From NCBI GenBank assembly GCA_002385265.1, contig DGDD01000249.1:1-18475 (forward strand): a stretch of 18,475 bases of DNA, given 5' to 3'. The DNA comes from Chitinophagaceae bacterium UBA3961 (lineage in GTDB: Bacteria; Bacteroidota; Bacteroidia; Chitinophagales; Chitinophagaceae). A model generated the notes under the pieces. The model searched no databases. It was given only the letters and a program-made list of their open reading frames with translations, and was not told where the DNA came from. Position numbers and translations under genes: made by a program. This document shows positions 1-6,439 of the stretch, one piece after another; positions within the stretch are counted from its first letter, which is position 1, and each line of letters starts with the position of its first letter.

Positions 1-130
1 CACCCCTCCAGAGGAGGGGAATTAAACAGCCCCGCCTGCGGCGGCACTTCTAGAGCTTGGGAATTGAACAGCCCCGCCTGTGGAGGCAGTTGCTGAGTGG
101 GGGAATTGAACAGCCTTGCTTGCGGTGGCA
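1..130 (-). repeat. 42-base tandem repeat array inside hsdR
   Basis: Units of exactly 42 bases run at 30-71 and 72-113, with part units at 1-29 and from 114. Each unit on the plus strand contains a GC-rich stretch (CCCCGCCTGCGGCGGC-like), a second GC-rich stretch (CCCCTCCAGAGGAGGGG in the best copy), and then GGAATTGAACAG. Both GC-rich parts are hairpin-forming. The array is read in frame by hsdR as repeats of [18 protein letters not shown] sequence without a stop. The same unit occurs inside hsdM at 3063-3225. The array probably extends left of the window. Confidence 0.9.
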
Positions 131-1046
131 TATAGCCGGCGGCGCGGAGGGTTGATTCTACGGCGCGGTTGACGGCATAGTATTGATGATAGGCGGCGAT
201 TTTTTTGACGGTATGGATGCTTGTGATACCGGTTTGAGAGTCTTCTTTTTTTGATTTTTCAAAGACGATGAAATGACGGATGAGGTCTAATAAAGTCCGC
301 TTGTTTAACATGCCCTTGATGAGGGTTTCTAGCTGACTTACCAAATGCGAGGCTTCTGCTTTGCCATCTGCCGATTTCCAACTCATGAAGCGACTGAAAC
401 CCGAAGAAAGGGTACCCGCTTTGGCTTCCAATCCATCTGATATTACCAAGAATCCATTGTAAGTGAATAGACTTGGTATAATGCTTTTATAGGTGTCTAA
501 TTGCTTATAAGCCGAGAATGTGGTTGTGTTTTCATCGGTAGCGTTTTTGAGTTCTATCACAACCAAGGGTATCCCATTTACAAAGAGTAGAATATCAGGT
601 CTTTTATTGTTGCCGTTCTCGATGATGGTGAATTGATTGGCGACTACGAAATCATTGTTCAAGGGATTTTTAAAGTCTACCAACCATACCCGATCTCCTC
701 TGTCATCTCCCTCCACTCTCTTGGTTACAGGCACTCCTTCAGTGAGAAAACGGTGAAAAGTTTCGTTGTTAGTGAGTAGTTCCGGAGAGCCGATGCGCTG
801 AATTTCTTTGATGGCTTCTGCTTGCACTGCAGCGGGAATGGAAGGATTGATCCTCTTAACAGCTTCTTCCAAGCGATGTAAGAGAAGGACTTGTTCAAAA
901 CTTTCTCGGGTATCTGTACCTGAAGCACCATCCATATCCTCCCACTCACCCGCTTGTACAGGTGCGATAGAAGGCGCATAGATATACTCATACCCCAGTT
1001 GGGTGAGGAGTTCTATGGAAAAGGTTTCGATGGTGTTTTCGGTCAT
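1..1046 (-). CDS. hsdR: Type I restriction enzyme R subunit (HsdR), N-terminal part, cut by window edge
   Basis: This is the motor and nuclease subunit of a type I restriction-modification complex, which translocates and cleaves unmethylated DNA. Only about 348 N-terminal residues are inside the window; the helicase domains lie beyond the left edge. The PD-(D/E)xK nuclease core is visible: Asp of RPDILLF near residue 150, Glu and Lys of VVIELKN near 165, and the QxxxY-type motif QLDTYK near 181, which is typical of type I R subunits. Conserved AYHQYYAVNRAVEST follows near residue 285-300. In this family that segment runs almost directly into helicase Walker A, but here a 14-residue tandem repeat (PPQAGLFNS...) intervenes and continues to the edge. 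The start at 1046 (MTENTIETFSIELL) matches family N-termini. It follows the P-loop gene by 66 bases and is probably in the same transcript. The frame stays open through the repeat to base 1. Confidence 0.93.
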   Translation of the reverse strand, partial: MTENTIETFSIELLTQLGYEYIYAPSIAPVQAGEWEDMDGASGTDTRESFEQVLLLHRLEEAVKRINPSIPAAVQAEAIKEIQRIGSPELLTNNETFHRFLTEGVPVTKRVEGDDRGDRVWLVDFKNPLNNDFVVANQFTIIENGNNKRPDILLFVNGIPLVVIELKNATDENTTTFSAYKQLDTYKSIIPSLFTYNGFLVISDGLEAKAGTLSSGFSRFMSWKSADGKAEASHLVSQLETLIKGMLNKRTLLDLIRHFIVFEKSKKEDSQTGITSIHTVKKIAAYHQYYAVNRAVESTLRAAGYMPPQARLFNSPTQQLPPQAGLFNSQALEVPPQAGLFNSPPLEG

Positions 1047-1112
1047 GGGAGATCTAATATAAATTTAGAATAAATAGTACAATTTTTAAAGAAGATTATA
1101 CTAATGGTCATT

Positions 1113-1532
1113 TTATATTTCCTTGACTAACCTTTCCGCATCCATATAGTTTATGATTCTATCTTGGTCTCTGCTTGGACTCTCATTTTTCTCAATAAAA
1201 ACATGTTCCGGATAGAGTTCAACACATTTTTCGATATTTTTTTCTTTTCTGCACGAGCATATGGCGATTGTACATTCAGCTTTTTTCAAATATGCAAGTA
1301 AAGAATCTAGACCGCCGGATTTGTTAAATCCAATATCTCCCATACCTATAATACCAACTCGAATACCATTGAGAGTTAACACGTCCATGATGTCCTCTGA
1401 ATCATCGCCTCCAAGCCTTTTAAAATGTCCTTGTTCTTGTGTGTATCCAATTTTTAGTAATAATGAGTAGACAATATTAATTGTATGTGATTTTCCGCGT
1501 TCAGAAGGTCCTCTGAGTGCAATAACTTTCAT
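1113..1532 (-). CDS. Small P-loop NTPase-like protein in the type I R-M operon
   Basis: I do not recognise this 139-residue family. The N-terminus is a beta strand followed by a clear Walker A, GPSERGKSH (residues 8-16, GxxxxGKS). A second hydrophobic strand, RVGIIGMGD (58-66), could serve as Walker B or as a switch region. A third strand, CTIAICSCRKEK (87-98), resembles the strand that follows in kinase-type or G3E/SIMIBI-type P-loop folds. No transmembrane segment or DNA-binding motif is visible. It lies 11 bases after hsdS and 66 bases before hsdR on the same strand, so it is probably co-transcribed. A nucleotide-dependent accessory or regulatory role in the restriction system is an inference from position only. 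Alternatively, it is a passenger gene. The ATG at 1532 immediately precedes the strand and Walker A motif, which supports that start. Confidence 0.75.
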   Translation of the reverse strand: MKVIALRGPSERGKSHTINIVYSLLLKIGYTQEQGHFKRLGGDDSEDIMDVLTLNGIRVGIIGMGDIGFNKSGGLDSLLAYLKKAECTIAICSCRKEKNIEKCVELYPEHVFIEKNESPSRDQDRIINYMDAERLVKEI

Positions 1533-1543
1533 TTATTAAGAAT

Positions 1544-2689
1544 TTAAGGTTTAATGGGTAGTTCTCCAGACATGAGTTTTGGGAGAAGTGTGTCTCTTAT
1601 TTGGATAAGATGATGAAGCTGTTTGCCATTCATTCGAATTTTTTCAAAGTAGGGTTCAACAAGGATATGAAACTCGTTAATTCTATTTTGACAGTTTAGA
1701 ATTGGTAATTTTTTTATCAGTTGTTGACTAATATTTTGTTGTGCTGAGCCTACAGCCATATTGATCAATTCTTCATTTTTAGATTTGATAAACAAAAATA
1801 GAAATGTATATGGGTAGATTCTGTTAGGAATTAATGCGCAAATTGCCTGATTGCATGACATCTCATCATTAATTATACAGTATTCCCCCACAGTTGCTCC
1901 ATACATAGCAATTAATATTGAATTTTTGGGCAATAGCTTTGCTGATGAATTTTTGAGTCCGGACTCAGTGATTTTTTCTTCAGTTGAAAACAGGAAACCT
2001 TTGTTTAGTTCTTTTGACTTTACCCAGGGTATTATCCCATTTGTATAGAATTCTAGATTAGATCTTGATGGTGTTCCGCCAGATGTAGTTTCAATTACCG
2101 ATCCGATTTCTCCTTCCTCCCAATCCTCCTTCGCCTCTTCCACAAACCACTGCCTAAACAAAGTTTCCGCCATTTTTTCTAAGGTGGCGTTTTGACGATG
2201 AAGAAGATCTATTTTGTCGTCTAAACTGCTGAGGATGGAGGCGATGGCGGTTTGGGTTGCAATACTTGGAATAGCGATCTTATAATTGAGAATTGCGTCT
2301 TTGTCTCCTCGAGGCATTTTTGCTCCCTTTGAAGTCAAGACTGTATACTCTGTAAATTCAGGTTGGCAAAGTAAGTAGTACAAAAATTTACTAGTGCATT
2401 TCTGAGGTTTGCTTCTGAACACTAAAACATCTGGTGAAACAGTACCATTAAATTTGCTGTACCAGACTTTCTTAAAGTAAGTACGAATGTTTGAGAACAG
2501 TGTATCCCCTTCGTTAAAACTATTGATGGACGGAACGTTTGGAATACTTTCGGATTTTGATACTCCTCCGAAATTTGGTATTAGATTTTCAGTTGAAATA
2601 TAGTTATCCAAGTTTGCCTTTGATATGGAAACTCGATTGGATATAATTTCGGCTATTTCTGCCAGAAAGTACTCTTTCCACTCACTCAT
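1544..2689 (-). CDS. hsdS: Type I restriction-modification specificity subunit (HsdS)
   Basis: This is the DNA-recognition subunit of the type I complex; it sets the bipartite target site and docks two HsdM subunits. At 381 residues it is a normal two-TRD length. The first target recognition domain spans about residues 1-150, with [16 protein letters not shown] and the family-typical [17 protein letters not shown] near its end. A central conserved helix follows ([21 protein letters not shown], about 147-170). The second TRD spans about 190-345, with [27 protein letters not shown] and QQNIS. The C-terminal helix ends in [14 protein letters not shown]. The two long conserved helices set the spacing between half-sites. 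Its start overlaps the hsdM stop by 8 bases (2682-2689), which suggests translational coupling. There is no sign of inverted hsdS copies or of a recombinase for phase variation within the window. Confidence 0.95.
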   Translation of the reverse strand: MSEWKEYFLAEIAEIISNRVSISKANLDNYISTENLIPNFGGVSKSESIPNVPSINSFNEGDTLFSNIRTYFKKVWYSKFNGTVSPDVLVFRSKPQKCTSKFLYYLLCQPEFTEYTVLTSKGAKMPRGDKDAILNYKIAIPSIATQTAIASILSSLDDKIDLLHRQNATLEKMAETLFRQWFVEEAKEDWEEGEIGSVIETTSGGTPSRSNLEFYTNGIIPWVKSKELNKGFLFSTEEKITESGLKNSSAKLLPKNSILIAMYGATVGEYCIINDEMSCNQAICALIPNRIYPYTFLFLFIKSKNEELINMAVGSAQQNISQQLIKKLPILNCQNRINEFHILVEPYFEKIRMNGKQLHHLIQIRDTLLPKLMSGELPIKP

Positions 2690-4382
2690 CTATCTTAATT
2701 TTTGAAAGGTTAGCGATAATGAGTTCGTTCAATTTTGCTTCTTCTTTTAGTTGTTCTTCTAGTTCTGCTTTTAGTGTATTGAAGCGTTCTGCGAAGTTGA
2801 AATCGTCTTCTTCGTCGGGTAGGCCTACATAGCGGCCGGGTGTGAGTACGTAGTCGAGTTCGGCTACTTTACTGATGGGTGCTGAGGCGCAGAAACCGGG
2901 TATGTCTTGGTATACACCTCTTGAGCCATCGGGGGTTCGCCAGGCATGGTAGGTGTCGGCTATTTTTTTGATGTCTTCGGTGGAGAGCTCGCGGGTTCGG
3001 CGGTTGATGAGGTGGCCGAGGTTGCGGGCGTCGATGAAGAGGATGTGGGCTTGGTTGGTTGTTTGACCACCCCGGCCTTCGGCCACCCCTCCAGAGGAGG
3101 GGAATTGAACAGCCCGGCCTTCAGCGGCCTTTCCAGAAGAGGGGAATTGAACATCCCCGCCTTCGGCGGCCTTTGCAGAAGAGGGGGATTGAACAGCCCG
3201 GCCTTCAGCGACATTTCCGAAGGCGGATTTTGGGCTGCGCTTCATGAACCAAAGGGCGGCAGGGATTTGAGTGTTGAGGAAGAGCTTGGCAGGTAGGTTT
3301 ACAATGCAGTCGATGAAACCATTTTCTACCAAAGCTTTTCGGATATCGCCTTCTCCCGATGTTTTGGATGTGAGGGCGCCTTTGGCGAGTACAACACCGG
3401 CCTGGCCAATTGGCGACATGTGATGCAAGAAGTGTTGCATCCATGCGAAGTTGGCATTGCCTGTTGGTGGTACGCCGTATTGCCAACGACCGTCGTTGCG
3501 CATGAGTTCTCCACCCCAGTCACTTACGTTGAAGGGTGGGTTAGCTATGATATAGTCTGCTTTTAAGTCTTTGTGTGCATCGTTGAGAAAGCTTCCTTCG
3601 TTGTTCCATTTTACTTGTGAACTGTCGATGCCTCGGATGGCAAGGTTCATTTTAGCGAGTCGCCAAGTGGTTTGGTTGCTTTCTTGTCCGTAAATGGAGA
3701 TATCGTTTACTTTACCTTTATGACTGTCTACAAACTTTAAGCTTTGTACAAACATTCCCCCTGAACCACAACAAGGATCGAAAACACGGCCTTTATAGGG
3801 TTCTAACATTTCTACTAATAACTCTACTACGCTTCTTGGGGTATAGAACTGGCCTCCTTTCTTTCCTTCTGCAAGGGCAAATTCTCCCAAAAAGTATTCG
3901 AACACATGTCCTAATACATCGGCGCTGCGGGCTTTCGCATCTCCAAGGGCGATGTTTCCTACCAAGTCTATTAGTTCACCTAAACTGGTGGGGTCAAGGT
4001 TTTGGCGGGCGAATACTTTGGGTAAAACTCCTTTAAGTGACGCATTTTCTTTTTCAATGGCGTCCATGGCTTCATCTACATATTTGCCTATTTCGGGTTG
4101 TTTGGCCTTTGATTGTAAGTACTTCCAACGGGCTTCTTGGGGAACAAAGAATACGTTTTCAGCTTTGTATTCGTCTTTGTCTTCCGGATCGGCACCATTT
4201 ATTTCGTCAGCTTTAAGGATGGCAAAACGTTCTTCAAATGCGTCGGAGATGTATTTCAGGAAGATGAGTCCGAGTACAATGTGCTTGTATTCGGCGGCAT
4301 CGATGTTCTTTCGGAGTTTATCGGCTGCTTTCCACAGTTGCTTTTCTAAGGGCTCTTCTACAGTAACTTTTGCTTTCGCCAT
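2682..4382 (-). CDS. hsdM: Type I restriction-modification methyltransferase (HsdM) carrying a repeat insertion
   Basis: This is the N6-adenine methyltransferase subunit, which modifies the sequence chosen by HsdS using S-adenosylmethionine. The N-terminal HsdM helical domain spans about residues 10-150. The SAM-binding motif [11 protein letters not shown] lies near 200-211, and the catalytic NPPF of [12 protein letters not shown] near 280. Conserved [10 protein letters not shown] and KIADTYHAW lie in the C-terminal part. Between LWFMKRSPK and ILFIDARN is a segment of roughly 50 residues made of 14-residue repeats ([18 protein letters not shown], about residues 387-440). This is encoded by the GC-rich 42-base tandem array and is absent from the HsdM family as I know it. 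Without it the protein would be about 514 residues, close to the usual length. All key motifs and the frame are intact, so the gene is probably functional. The start [15 protein letters not shown] looks normal. It is 132 bases downstream of the DUF4268 gene. Confidence 0.95.
   Translation of the reverse strand: MAKAKVTVEEPLEKQLWKAADKLRKNIDAAEYKHIVLGLIFLKYISDAFEERFAILKADEINGADPEDKDEYKAENVFFVPQEARWKYLQSKAKQPEIGKYVDEAMDAIEKENASLKGVLPKVFARQNLDPTSLGELIDLVGNIALGDAKARSADVLGHVFEYFLGEFALAEGKKGGQFYTPRSVVELLVEMLEPYKGRVFDPCCGSGGMFVQSLKFVDSHKGKVNDISIYGQESNQTTWRLAKMNLAIRGIDSSQVKWNNEGSFLNDAHKDLKADYIIANPPFNVSDWGGELMRNDGRWQYGVPPTGNANFAWMQHFLHHMSPIGQAGVVLAKGALTSKTSGEGDIRKALVENGFIDCIVNLPAKLFLNTQIPAALWFMKRSPKSAFGNVAEGRAVQSPSSAKAAEGGDVQFPSSGKAAEGRAVQFPSSGGVAEGRGGQTTNQAHILFIDARNLGHLINRRTRELSTEDIKKIADTYHAWRTPDGSRGVYQDIPGFCASAPISKVAELDYVLTPGRYVGLPDEEDDFNFAERFNTLKAELEEQLKEEAKLNELIIANLSKIKIDE
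3063..3225 (-). repeat. 42-base tandem repeat array inside hsdM
   Basis: There are three complete units of exactly 42 bases (3071-3112, 3113-3154, 3155-3196) and partial units at both ends. The plus-strand unit starts CCCGGCCTTCGGCC, a hairpin of GGCC/GGCC around TTC. The best copy continues with CCCCTCCAGAGGAGGGG, a hairpin of CCCCTCC/GGAGGGG, and ends AATTGAACAG. The middle units have diverged at several positions while the period stays exact. The array is GC-rich against an AT-richer gene. It is the same element as at bases 1-130 in hsdR. Confidence 0.93.
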
Positions 4383-4514
4383 GGGGTAATTAATTGTTTA
4401 TGGGGCAAGTTAGATTTTTATGGGAAATTTTGGAAGACAATGATTTGTTAGCGTGACACTTGGATTACAAGAGAGAAGGATTCCATTGTTTCGAATTCAT
4501 TTAACAGAAGGTCT

Positions 4515-5435
4515 TTATTTATTGATGAATGGAGCAATTGCTTTTTCCAATCGAATCATACTATCGATCATCATATCGGCCAATTCTTCCCAATTATCTT
4601 CGTCTTTATAGCCGATGCCGGTGAATGTTTTTGCGATCCTGGAAGCACGTTTGTTGTCAAGTCGTTGCCAGCTTAGCTCGCCTCCGTAACTTTTTTCTAT
4701 TGCTTCTTTTTGTGCATAAAGACGGTCGAACAATTCTTTGTTTTCTTTTCCATCTTCTTTGTCTTTATCGATGTATAGCTCAGTTTTGGCATCGTGCTGT
4801 CCAATTACATAATTGTAGGTAACTCCTGCAATACCGGAGCCGGTTCCAACCCAACTATAAATATTGGGTGATATGTTAGCGTGTAATTTGGTTTTCTGTT
4901 TGGCTCGTTCCAATAGGAAAGTCCAGAATGATTTTCGGTGATGATGTCTTTCTGCGTATTCTTTTTTCGTTACACCGGCTTCTCGTATTTCCTCGCTTGG
5001 ACCTACAATAAGAGTGAATAAAGGAGCAGGATCAGACGCGCCAATTTTAATCGCTTCTATTTTTATCAAATAGAATTCTGCCGCGGTTGATTCGTTCAAC
5101 CATGAAATGGCTTTTACGTGTTCTTGTCTTGGATCCGAAACAATCCAAATTGCTTTCTCGGCTCCAATTGAAGCGAGGTACGTGATTACTTTTCCGAGAT
5201 GGTCGTGGTTGCTTTTTTCTAGTTGATTTTCTATGATTACCGGATTACCATTTTCATCTTCGGCAACTAGATCTACGTTAAAATTACCCGTTGACTGTTC
5301 TCTTTCAACATTGGATATTTGAAAGTCGAGTACTTGATTTAAAGAATCGATGTTTTCCTGTAGCCAGGTAGTAAAGTCTTTTGCTTCGTGTTTCCAAATG
5401 CTCCTCAGAGCCACTTTTTCAATTTTTCCGATCAT
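4515..5435 (-). CDS. DUF4268-type protein with PD-(D/E)xK nuclease-like N-terminal domain
   Basis: This is a 306-residue soluble protein. The N-terminal part looks like a restriction-endonuclease-like fold: NFNVDLVAEDENG gives Asp55, the following strand gives PVIIENQLEKSNHDHLGK (Glu69, Asn70, Gln71), and a helix then contains KVITYLAS. The spacing of Asp and Glu-x-Gln fits PD-(D/E)xK variants in which Gln replaces Lys. The C-terminal half (from about residue 155, with KSFWTFLLERA and the closing helix IDSMIRLEKAIAPFI) matches my memory of DUF4268. Such proteins are often seen beside restriction-modification genes. It is encoded 132 bases upstream of hsdM on the same strand. A role as an accessory nuclease or a separate defence protein is inferred from fold and position. 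The start at 5435 (MIGKIEKVALRSIWKHEAKDF) fits well. Confidence 0.8.
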   Translation of the reverse strand: MIGKIEKVALRSIWKHEAKDFTTWLQENIDSLNQVLDFQISNVEREQSTGNFNVDLVAEDENGNPVIIENQLEKSNHDHLGKVITYLASIGAEKAIWIVSDPRQEHVKAISWLNESTAAEFYLIKIEAIKIGASDPAPLFTLIVGPSEEIREAGVTKKEYAERHHHRKSFWTFLLERAKQKTKLHANISPNIYSWVGTGSGIAGVTYNYVIGQHDAKTELYIDKDKEDGKENKELFDRLYAQKEAIEKSYGGELSWQRLDNKRASRIAKTFTGIGYKDEDNWEELADMMIDSMIRLEKAIAPFINK

Positions 5436-5514
5436 GGATAGGTTTTGTTAAGTTTTAATTTATTCGGAGAGCTGCACTCCTACAATATCCGATATCGATG
5501 ATTTTAGAATTCAA

Positions 5515-5536
5515 TGAATATTATTGAAAATATTCA
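5515..5536. repeat. Perfect inverted repeat upstream of the DUF4268 gene
   Basis: TGAATATT at 5515-5522 and AATATTCA at 5529-5536 are perfect reverse complements separated by six bases. It sits about 80 bases upstream of the DUF4268 start. It is AT-rich with no U-tract, so an operator-like site or a chance palindrome is more likely than a terminator. Confidence 0.45.
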
Positions 5537-5717
5537 TGTGTTCGGCTTTTAGTACTGTTTTACAATTCAAGTTTTAGGATTGAATTGACTTTTAAAGTTA
5601 ATAAAAACTTACGATAACAAATACCCGTATAATTACGGATTTAAACGACCGATGTGGGGCTATGTGAGGCAGTATTGCGTTGTTGATATTAAAGGTTTAA
5701 GGTGGTGTGGTTACTCG

Positions 5718-5753
5718 ACCGCAACGGAACAAAGAACGCAACGGTTCGCAACG
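5718..5753 (+). repeat. 36-base dispersed direct repeat, copy 1
   Basis: The sequence begins ACCGCAACGGAACAAAG and ends TTCGCAACG. It matches 6321-6356 at 34 of 36 positions by direct comparison. It has an internal pattern of CGCAACG-like repeats. Such CGCAA-rich intergenic repeats are, from memory, common between genes of Bacteroidota and other environmental bacteria. Confidence 0.85.
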
Positions 5754-5904
5754 GAGGTTCATCAAGGAGAGTTGGCGGGAGTTTTTGGGGCGAGGCCGTT
5801 TTTTCAATGTATTGGCTATTTATTCCTTGTTTAACCTTAATTTATTTATCTGATTTCTCACATTTTTATCAAAGTTTTCATGTCTTCCGGAAATGCCTCA
5901 TTCC

Positions 5905-5935
5905 TTGCGTGCATAGTAGAATTCAATTAATTTAG
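5905..5935 (+). promoter_or_regulatory. Candidate Bacteroidota-type promoter for the ASCH gene
   Basis: TTG at 5905-5907 is followed after 20 bases by TAATTTAG at 5928-5935. The Bacteroidota housekeeping consensus is TTG, about 17-23 bases, then TAnnTTTG, so the -7 box has one mismatch. It would place the transcript start roughly 20-25 bases before the ATG at 5966. This is a pattern match only. Confidence 0.35.
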
Positions 5936-5965
5936 AGTAATTTACTAAAAATAAATACAACACCC

Positions 5966-6238
5966 ATGCCCACCCTTAAAATTGTGATTAAAGCCGAATG
6001 GTTTGATGAAATTGCTTCCGGGAAGAAGACGATTGAGTACAGAGATGTGACGCCGTTTTGGACGAGTCGATTGTTTGATGAGAATGGAAAGAGAAGGGCA
6101 TATGAAAAGATTGAGTTTATTAATGGTTACAATACCGATGCGAGAAGGATGATTGTTGAATACTTGGGTTTTACGACTCGGAATAATACTTATTGTATAA
6201 AGGTGGGGAAGATTTTGAGGAAGCCTTTTCGGAAGTGA
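5966..6238 (+). CDS. Small ASCH-domain protein
   Basis: This 90-residue protein begins with the ASCH pattern: a strand, then KAEWFDEIASGKKTIEYRD (residues 10-28), then FWTSRL, and KIEFINGYNTDARRMIVEY. It closes with the strand and tail YCIKVGKIL. ASCH domains share the PUA-like beta-barrel fold and are thought to bind RNA or modified nucleic acids; a few relatives are nucleosidases or amidohydrolases. The family signature GxKTIEYR is clearly present. No other domain or membrane segment is seen. It stands alone on the plus strand between the R-M locus and the two-component genes, flanked on both sides by copies of a 36-base direct repeat. The physiological role is unknown. Confidence 0.8.
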   Translation: MPTLKIVIKAEWFDEIASGKKTIEYRDVTPFWTSRLFDENGKRRAYEKIEFINGYNTDARRMIVEYLGFTTRNNTYCIKVGKILRKPFRK

Positions 6239-6320
6239 GATGGTTCATCGCGGAGGGAAGGAGAGAAGGAGATACGCGGAGGTTTTTTTTGGGCTTCCTG
6301 AAATTCGAAAAGTTCCCCCT

Positions 6321-6356
6321 ACCGCAACGGAACAAAGGACGCAACGTTTCGCAACG
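6321..6356 (+). repeat. 36-base dispersed direct repeat, copy 2
   Basis: This second copy of the 5718-5753 repeat lies between the ASCH stop and the kinase stop. Just downstream, TGCGTTGCTTTGCG (about 6371-6384) is a degraded inverted relative, so this copy could fold into a stem. The preceding 6244-6285 is rich in CGCGGAGG/GGAGAGAAGG direct repeats. No rho-independent terminator is clear for either converging gene in 6239-6439. Confidence 0.8.
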
Positions 6357-6439
6357 ATTTTGATATGACTCTGCGTTGCTTTGCGACTCTGCTCTACTCT
6401 CAGACAAATAAACTTTAATACTCCCTCTGCGTCTAAAAT

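Larger units (their letters stand above)
5436..5965. other. Non-coding stretch between the R-M locus and the ASCH gene
   Basis: I see no convincing gene in these 530 bases. The short open frames at 5652-5834 and 5702-5935 have no recognisable protein features, and both read through the direct repeat at 5718-5753. The region is divergent (DUF4268 leaves to the left, ASCH to the right), so promoters for both should lie here. An 8-base inverted repeat (5515-5536) and a candidate ASCH promoter (5905-5935) are listed separately. Confidence 0.6.

Noticed and set aside
1544..2689. Phase-variable hsdS with silent TRD copies
   Set aside because: Only one hsdS is present, with no inverted TRD copies or recombinase within the window.
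3063..3225. CRISPR-like regularly spaced repeat
   Set aside because: The 42-base units are contiguous with no spacers, lie inside a coding frame, and there are no cas genes.
2946..3296. Long open frames on both strands overlapping hsdM around the repeat
   Set aside because: They arise because the repeat unit lacks stops in most frames. They have no independent motifs, and hsdM explains the region.
5652..5935. Two short plus-strand open frames (60 and 77 residues)
   Set aside because: They run through the dispersed repeat, have no recognisable domain, and show no convincing start context.
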